Source of the DNA: an uncultured Oscillospiraceae bacterium
GTDB lineage: Bacteria; Bacillota; Clostridia; Oscillospirales; Oscillospiraceae
NCBI GenBank assembly: GCA_947585425.1
Contig: CANPWZ010000011.1
Span: forward strand, 1-52,573
Length of the DNA: 52,573 bases
Direction of reading: 5' to 3'
Positions within the stretch are counted from its first letter, which is position 1. Every line of letters starts with the position of its first letter. Positions 51,304 through 52,573 of the stretch are shown piece after piece. The position numbers and the translations under genes were made by a program. The notes under the pieces were generated by a model. The model searched no databases. It saw nothing but the letters and a program-made list of their open reading frames with translations, and was not told the DNA's origin.

Positions 51304-51338
51304 CTCCCCGCCGGCGGAAAGGGTCTCCCCGCCGGCGG
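51304..51338 (-). repeat. Direct repeat of a palindromic motif in the ilvA leader
   Basis: A 14-bp sequence occurs exactly at 51304-51317 and 51325-51338 (21-bp period). Each copy contains the self-complementary CCGCCGGCGG, so the copies can also pair with each other as a stem next to the ilvA ribosome site. Confidence 0.6.
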
Positions 51339-51405
51339 GCATAATTATCCGGGGACATTATACTGTAAACGCCGGGTGAAAGTCAATGGCGAGAGTGCCT
51401 TTCCC

Positions 51406-51434
51406 TTGACAGTTTGGGCCGCTGGGAGTAAAAT
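51406..51434 (+). promoter_or_regulatory. Promoter of the xpaC-telA operon
   Basis: TTGACA (51406-51411), a 17-bp spacer and TAAAAT (51429-51434), 43 bp before the xpaC-like start. Confidence 0.8.
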
Positions 51435-51477
51435 ACAGGCTGAGGAAATCTCATCACATCTGAAAGGAGGGGCGGCG

Positions 51478-52239
51478 GTGTCCTACGTGAAGGTCAAATC
51501 TGTCCTGCCCATCTATTTTGTGGGAGCGGTGTGGCTGATCTGGGCCCTGTTCTTCCCGCTGTACCGGCCCATCCACTTCGTTCTGGCGGCCATCGTGTCC
51601 GCCTGCGCCTACTTCCTGGGCAAGATCATTTTCCCCGACCGGGGGTACACGGTGAACCCGGTGGGCCAGCCGGCGGGCGCTCCCCAGGCCGCCCAGGCCC
51701 AGCAGAAGAAGGCCGAGCCCGCCAAAAAGTACCCCCCCGAGATCCAGGAGATCGTGGACGAGCGCGCCCGGGCCATCTCCGAGTTCAGGCGGCTGAACGA
51801 CTCCATCGCCGACGCGAAGGTGTCCGCCCAGATCGACCGCATGGAGGTCACCACCGGCAAGATCATCGACGCGGTAGTGGAGAGCCCCGCCAAGCTGCCC
51901 CAGATCAAAAAGTTCATGAGCTACTACCTGCCCACCACCATGAAGCTGCTCAACGCCTATGATCGGATGGACGCCACCGGCGCCTCCGGGGAGAACATCG
52001 ACGGCACCAAGGGCAGGATCGAGGATATGCTGGAGACGGTGTGCACCGCCTTCGACAAGCAGCTGGACTCCCTCTACGGGGCGGAGGCCCTGGACGTGTC
52101 CACCGACATCACCGTGATGGAGAACCTGCTGGCCCAGGAGGGGCTGGCCGGGCTGGACATCAACGACACAAAGGCCGCCCCCGCGTCCGGCGCGGCCTCC
52201 GCCGCCGCCCAGGACGACGGCATCCAGCTCCACTTCTGA
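51478..52239 (+). CDS. XpaC-like protein (5-bromo-4-chloroindolyl phosphate hydrolysis family)
   Basis: A 253-residue protein starting at GTG after AAAGGAGG. Two N-terminal helices (VLPIYFVGAVWLIWALFF and IHFVLAAIVSACAYFLG) are followed by an Ala/Gln-rich linker and a helical domain with KKFMSYYLPTTMKLLNAYDR and DITVMENLLAQEGL, the conserved core of the XpaC family. The name comes from an old Bacillus phenotype; the molecular role is unknown. As is usual, a telA-family gene follows (44 bp), and the two are thought to act in envelope or toxic-anion tolerance. Confidence 0.92.
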   Translation: MSYVKVKSVLPIYFVGAVWLIWALFFPLYRPIHFVLAAIVSACAYFLGKIIFPDRGYTVNPVGQPAGAPQAAQAQQKKAEPAKKYPPEIQEIVDERARAISEFRRLNDSIADAKVSAQIDRMEVTTGKIIDAVVESPAKLPQIKKFMSYYLPTTMKLLNAYDRMDATGASGENIDGTKGRIEDMLETVCTAFDKQLDSLYGAEALDVSTDITVMENLLAQEGLAGLDINDTKAAPASGAASAAAQDDGIQLHF

Positions 52240-52283
52240 ATCTGACGAAACAAATCCAACATCATTGAACGGAGGAAACTGAC

Positions 52284-52573
52284 ATGGACGATCTGAACCT
52301 GACCCCTGAGCTGACCCTGGATCCCGACGGCGCGTCCGCCGCCGCCCAGGCCCCCGCCGCCCCCGACATCAGCCTCACCCTGGACGGGGAGGCCGCCCAG
52401 GCCGCGGCCGAGCCCCCCAAGCCCGCCGCCGAGCCCGTCCAGCTGGACGAATCCATGCTGTCCGAGCCGGAGAAGAAGATGGTCGACGACTTCGCGGAGA
52501 AGATCGACATCACCGACTCCACCGTGGTCCTCCAGTACGGCGCCGCCGCCCAGAAGAACGTGGCCTCCTTCTC
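52284..52573 (+). CDS. Toxic anion resistance protein (TelA family), N-terminal part
   Basis: The first 96 residues before the window edge. After an acidic Ala/Pro-rich head of about 55 residues comes LSEPEKKMVDDFAEKIDITD and VVLQYGAAAQKNVASF, matching the start of the conserved TelA domain. GGAGGAAAC precedes the ATG. The preceding xpaC-like gene is the normal operon partner. TelA proteins are linked to tellurite and antimicrobial peptide tolerance. Confidence 0.88.
   Translation, partial: MDDLNLTPELTLDPDGASAAAQAPAAPDISLTLDGEAAQAAAEPPKPAAEPVQLDESMLSEPEKKMVDDFAEKIDITDSTVVLQYGAAAQKNVASF

Overview
The window reads as chromosome of a GC-rich, spore-forming Gram-positive anaerobe of the Clostridia, most likely an Oscillospiraceae-type gut bacterium. 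This is inferred from spoVAC, spmA, spmB, spoIIE and a GerMN lipoprotein, from an S-layer-homology surface protein with the CTRA..VTFLYR signature common in that group, from strong AGGAGG ribosome sites and consensus sigma-A promoters, and from a very GC-rich core (about 13-52.5 kb) with conserved housekeeping genes. No rRNA gene, complete tRNA, insertion sequence or CRISPR array was seen.

Left region, 1-6.9 kb, looks like accessory DNA rich in resistance and efflux functions, all on the minus strand: a nitrilase-family fragment, a Nudix hydrolase, a MATE exporter with a Shine-Dalgarno-masking hairpin, a LacI regulator, two AT-rich GNAT acetyltransferases (one AAC(6')-like), and a TetR/ABC exporter operon. 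It ends in a DUF2798 gene remnant, integrase-arm-like repeats, and a 23-nt tRNA 3' end followed by a terminator. That arrangement is the expected scar of an element integrated into a tRNA gene.

7.0-12.4 kb holds a minus-strand nucleotide-sugar operon: NDP-hexose 2,3-dehydratase, Gfo/Idh reductase, rfbA, rfbB, vanZ-like. Together the first four should make a dTDP-4-keto-2,6-dideoxyhexose. Its upstream end is a junction near 12.1 kb where a 5'-truncated gene abuts a 3'-truncated secreted-protein gene; base composition also changes here.

12.4-52.6 kb is dense core genome. It holds ppaC, a hemolysin III-type protein, hemW, an S-layer phosphodiester glycosidase, a second MATE, spoVAC, tex, rsmI, abrB, spmAB, DUF362, an AI-2E-family permease, spoIIE, dusB with an ECF sigma/anti-sigma pair, an EF-G-like GTPase, mnmA, ybjQ, merR, yhfC, a two-component system with GerMN and ComEA-like genes, a D,D-carboxypeptidase, murC, cca, a PadR/DUF1700 pair, malic enzyme, recR, rpe, ilvA, xpaC and the start of telA.

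The most promising candidate for a new system is the merR-ybjQ / yhfC locus (36.2-38.05 kb). A MerR regulator with two C-terminal membrane helices neighbours a YhfC-family intramembrane protease, and each transcription unit starts from an identical 33-bp MerR-type promoter/operator with the 19-bp spacer characteristic of MerR control. Other notable points are the MATE leader hairpin with an upstream 11-codon ORF, the tRNA attachment scar, the dideoxysugar operon, and a structured 265-bp gap between ilvA and rpe.
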